Part shown: one piece after another, positions 57,713 through 57,880 of the stretch
How positions within the stretch are numbered: position 1 is the stretch's first letter
How the letters are laid out: each line of letters opens with the position of its first letter
Virus record (IMG/VR): IMGVR_UViG_3300033388_001119
Span: 1 to 57,880 of that record
Length of the DNA: 57,880 bases
Reading direction: 5' to 3' (one strand)
Source of the DNA: a virus
Notes under the pieces: model-generated
Told to the model about the DNA's origin: nothing
Database searches by the model: none
The model's input: the letters and a program-made list of their open reading frames with translations, nothing else
Program-made: the position numbers and the translations under genes

Positions 57713-57868
57713 CTATTTGTTATATTGGTTTATAAATTCTACTACTGCTTGGTATGTTGCATCTATTTTGTTATCTCCATTCATTTCAATAATAACATCC
57801 ATTGATTCTCCATCAAGTATGTAAACAAAATTTTGTTCTATTCTGAAATTATATAAATGCCCTCTCAT
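57713..57868 (-). CDS. Hypothetical early protein, 51 residues
   Basis: A 51-residue protein (begins MRGHLYNFRIEQNFVYILD). Its ATG overlaps the stop of the gene that crosses the window ends (ATGA). Alternating beta segment (residues 5-30), then a helix. Not recognised. The coupling supports that both it and the junction gene are real. Confidence 0.65.
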   Translation of the reverse strand: MRGHLYNFRIEQNFVYILDGESMDVIIEMNGDNKIDATYQAVVEFINQYNK

Positions 57869-57880
57869 CGAATCTCCATC
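57865..57880 (-). CDS. 3' end of the gene crossing the window ends
   Basis: These 16 bases supply the last four codons and the stop (plus one base of the codon split at the junction) of the gene whose start is at 95. They read K-M-E-I-R, TGA after joining. Confidence 0.5.

Noticed and set aside
1-57880. CRISPR array, integrase or attachment site, transposase or insertion sequence
   Set aside because: No regularly spaced identical repeats, no tyrosine or serine integrase motifs, no terminal inverted repeats with transposase. The phage is probably strictly lytic, though absence by eye is not proof.

Overview
The window looks like the complete, circularly mapped genome of a tailed phage with a short (podovirus-type) tail that infects a member of the Bacteroidota, most likely a marine or aquatic flavobacterium. 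The host guess rests on three things seen in the sequence. Many transcription units start at a TAnnTTTG element (usually TATCTTTG), the -7 box of Bacteroidota sigma factors. Start codons sit behind A/T-rich leaders with no Shine-Dalgarno sequence. Base composition is low in GC. The phage call rests on a contiguous terminase, portal, capsid, neck, tail-hub and internal-virion gene series. The two window ends join in frame: a 36-codon minus-strand gene starting at 95 runs off position 1, resumes at 57880 and ends in an ATGA overlap with the next gene, so the ends are probably an arbitrary cut in a circular or circularly permuted map.

Layout: a minus-strand early arm starts near 1.9 kb, runs left through the window ends and continues from 57.9 kb down to 47.5 kb. 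It holds small unknown genes, a C5 DNA methyltransferase, a DnaA-domain-IV-like protein, a DUF1071/Rad52-like annealing protein, a RecE/Cas4-like exonuclease, an SSB-like protein, a primase-SF3 helicase fusion, an SF2 helicase, a VRR-NUC nuclease and an HNH protein. No DNA polymerase or RNA polymerase gene was recognised.

A plus-strand arm runs from 2.3 kb to 47.5 kb. It opens with tiny genes and a 0.4-kb intergenic region full of AACAC/GTGTT half sites and inverted repeats. Next comes a chaperonin operon (groEL, a membrane-anchored coiled-coil gene, groES). From 5.4 to 18.2 kb there are fibre or decoration proteins, three of which share a 45-residue N-terminal module, a string of very small lysine-rich proteins, a lysis cassette candidate (L,D-transpeptidase-like enzyme plus two-helix holin), a YadA-head-like fibre and a second, tandem GroES-like gene. 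From 18.2 to 47.5 kb lie the candidate small terminase, large terminase, portal, scaffold-like protein, major capsid protein, neck proteins, a 2011-residue tail hub carrying a BACON-like domain and split from its usual C-terminal part, and three internal virion proteins, the last of 2767 residues. One minus-strand winged-helix gene (10.9-11.3 kb) sits between two late transcripts, flanked by terminators. The two arms meet tail to tail at 47,525-47,528 with a 4-bp overlap and no visible terminator.

How the parts fit: early proteins replicate and recombine the DNA using host polymerase or the phage primase. The TATCTTTG promoters suggest that host RNA polymerase transcribes the late arm in several short-leader units. 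Phage GroEL/GroES (and perhaps the tandem GroES-like protein) would fold the capsid or the very large tail and internal proteins.
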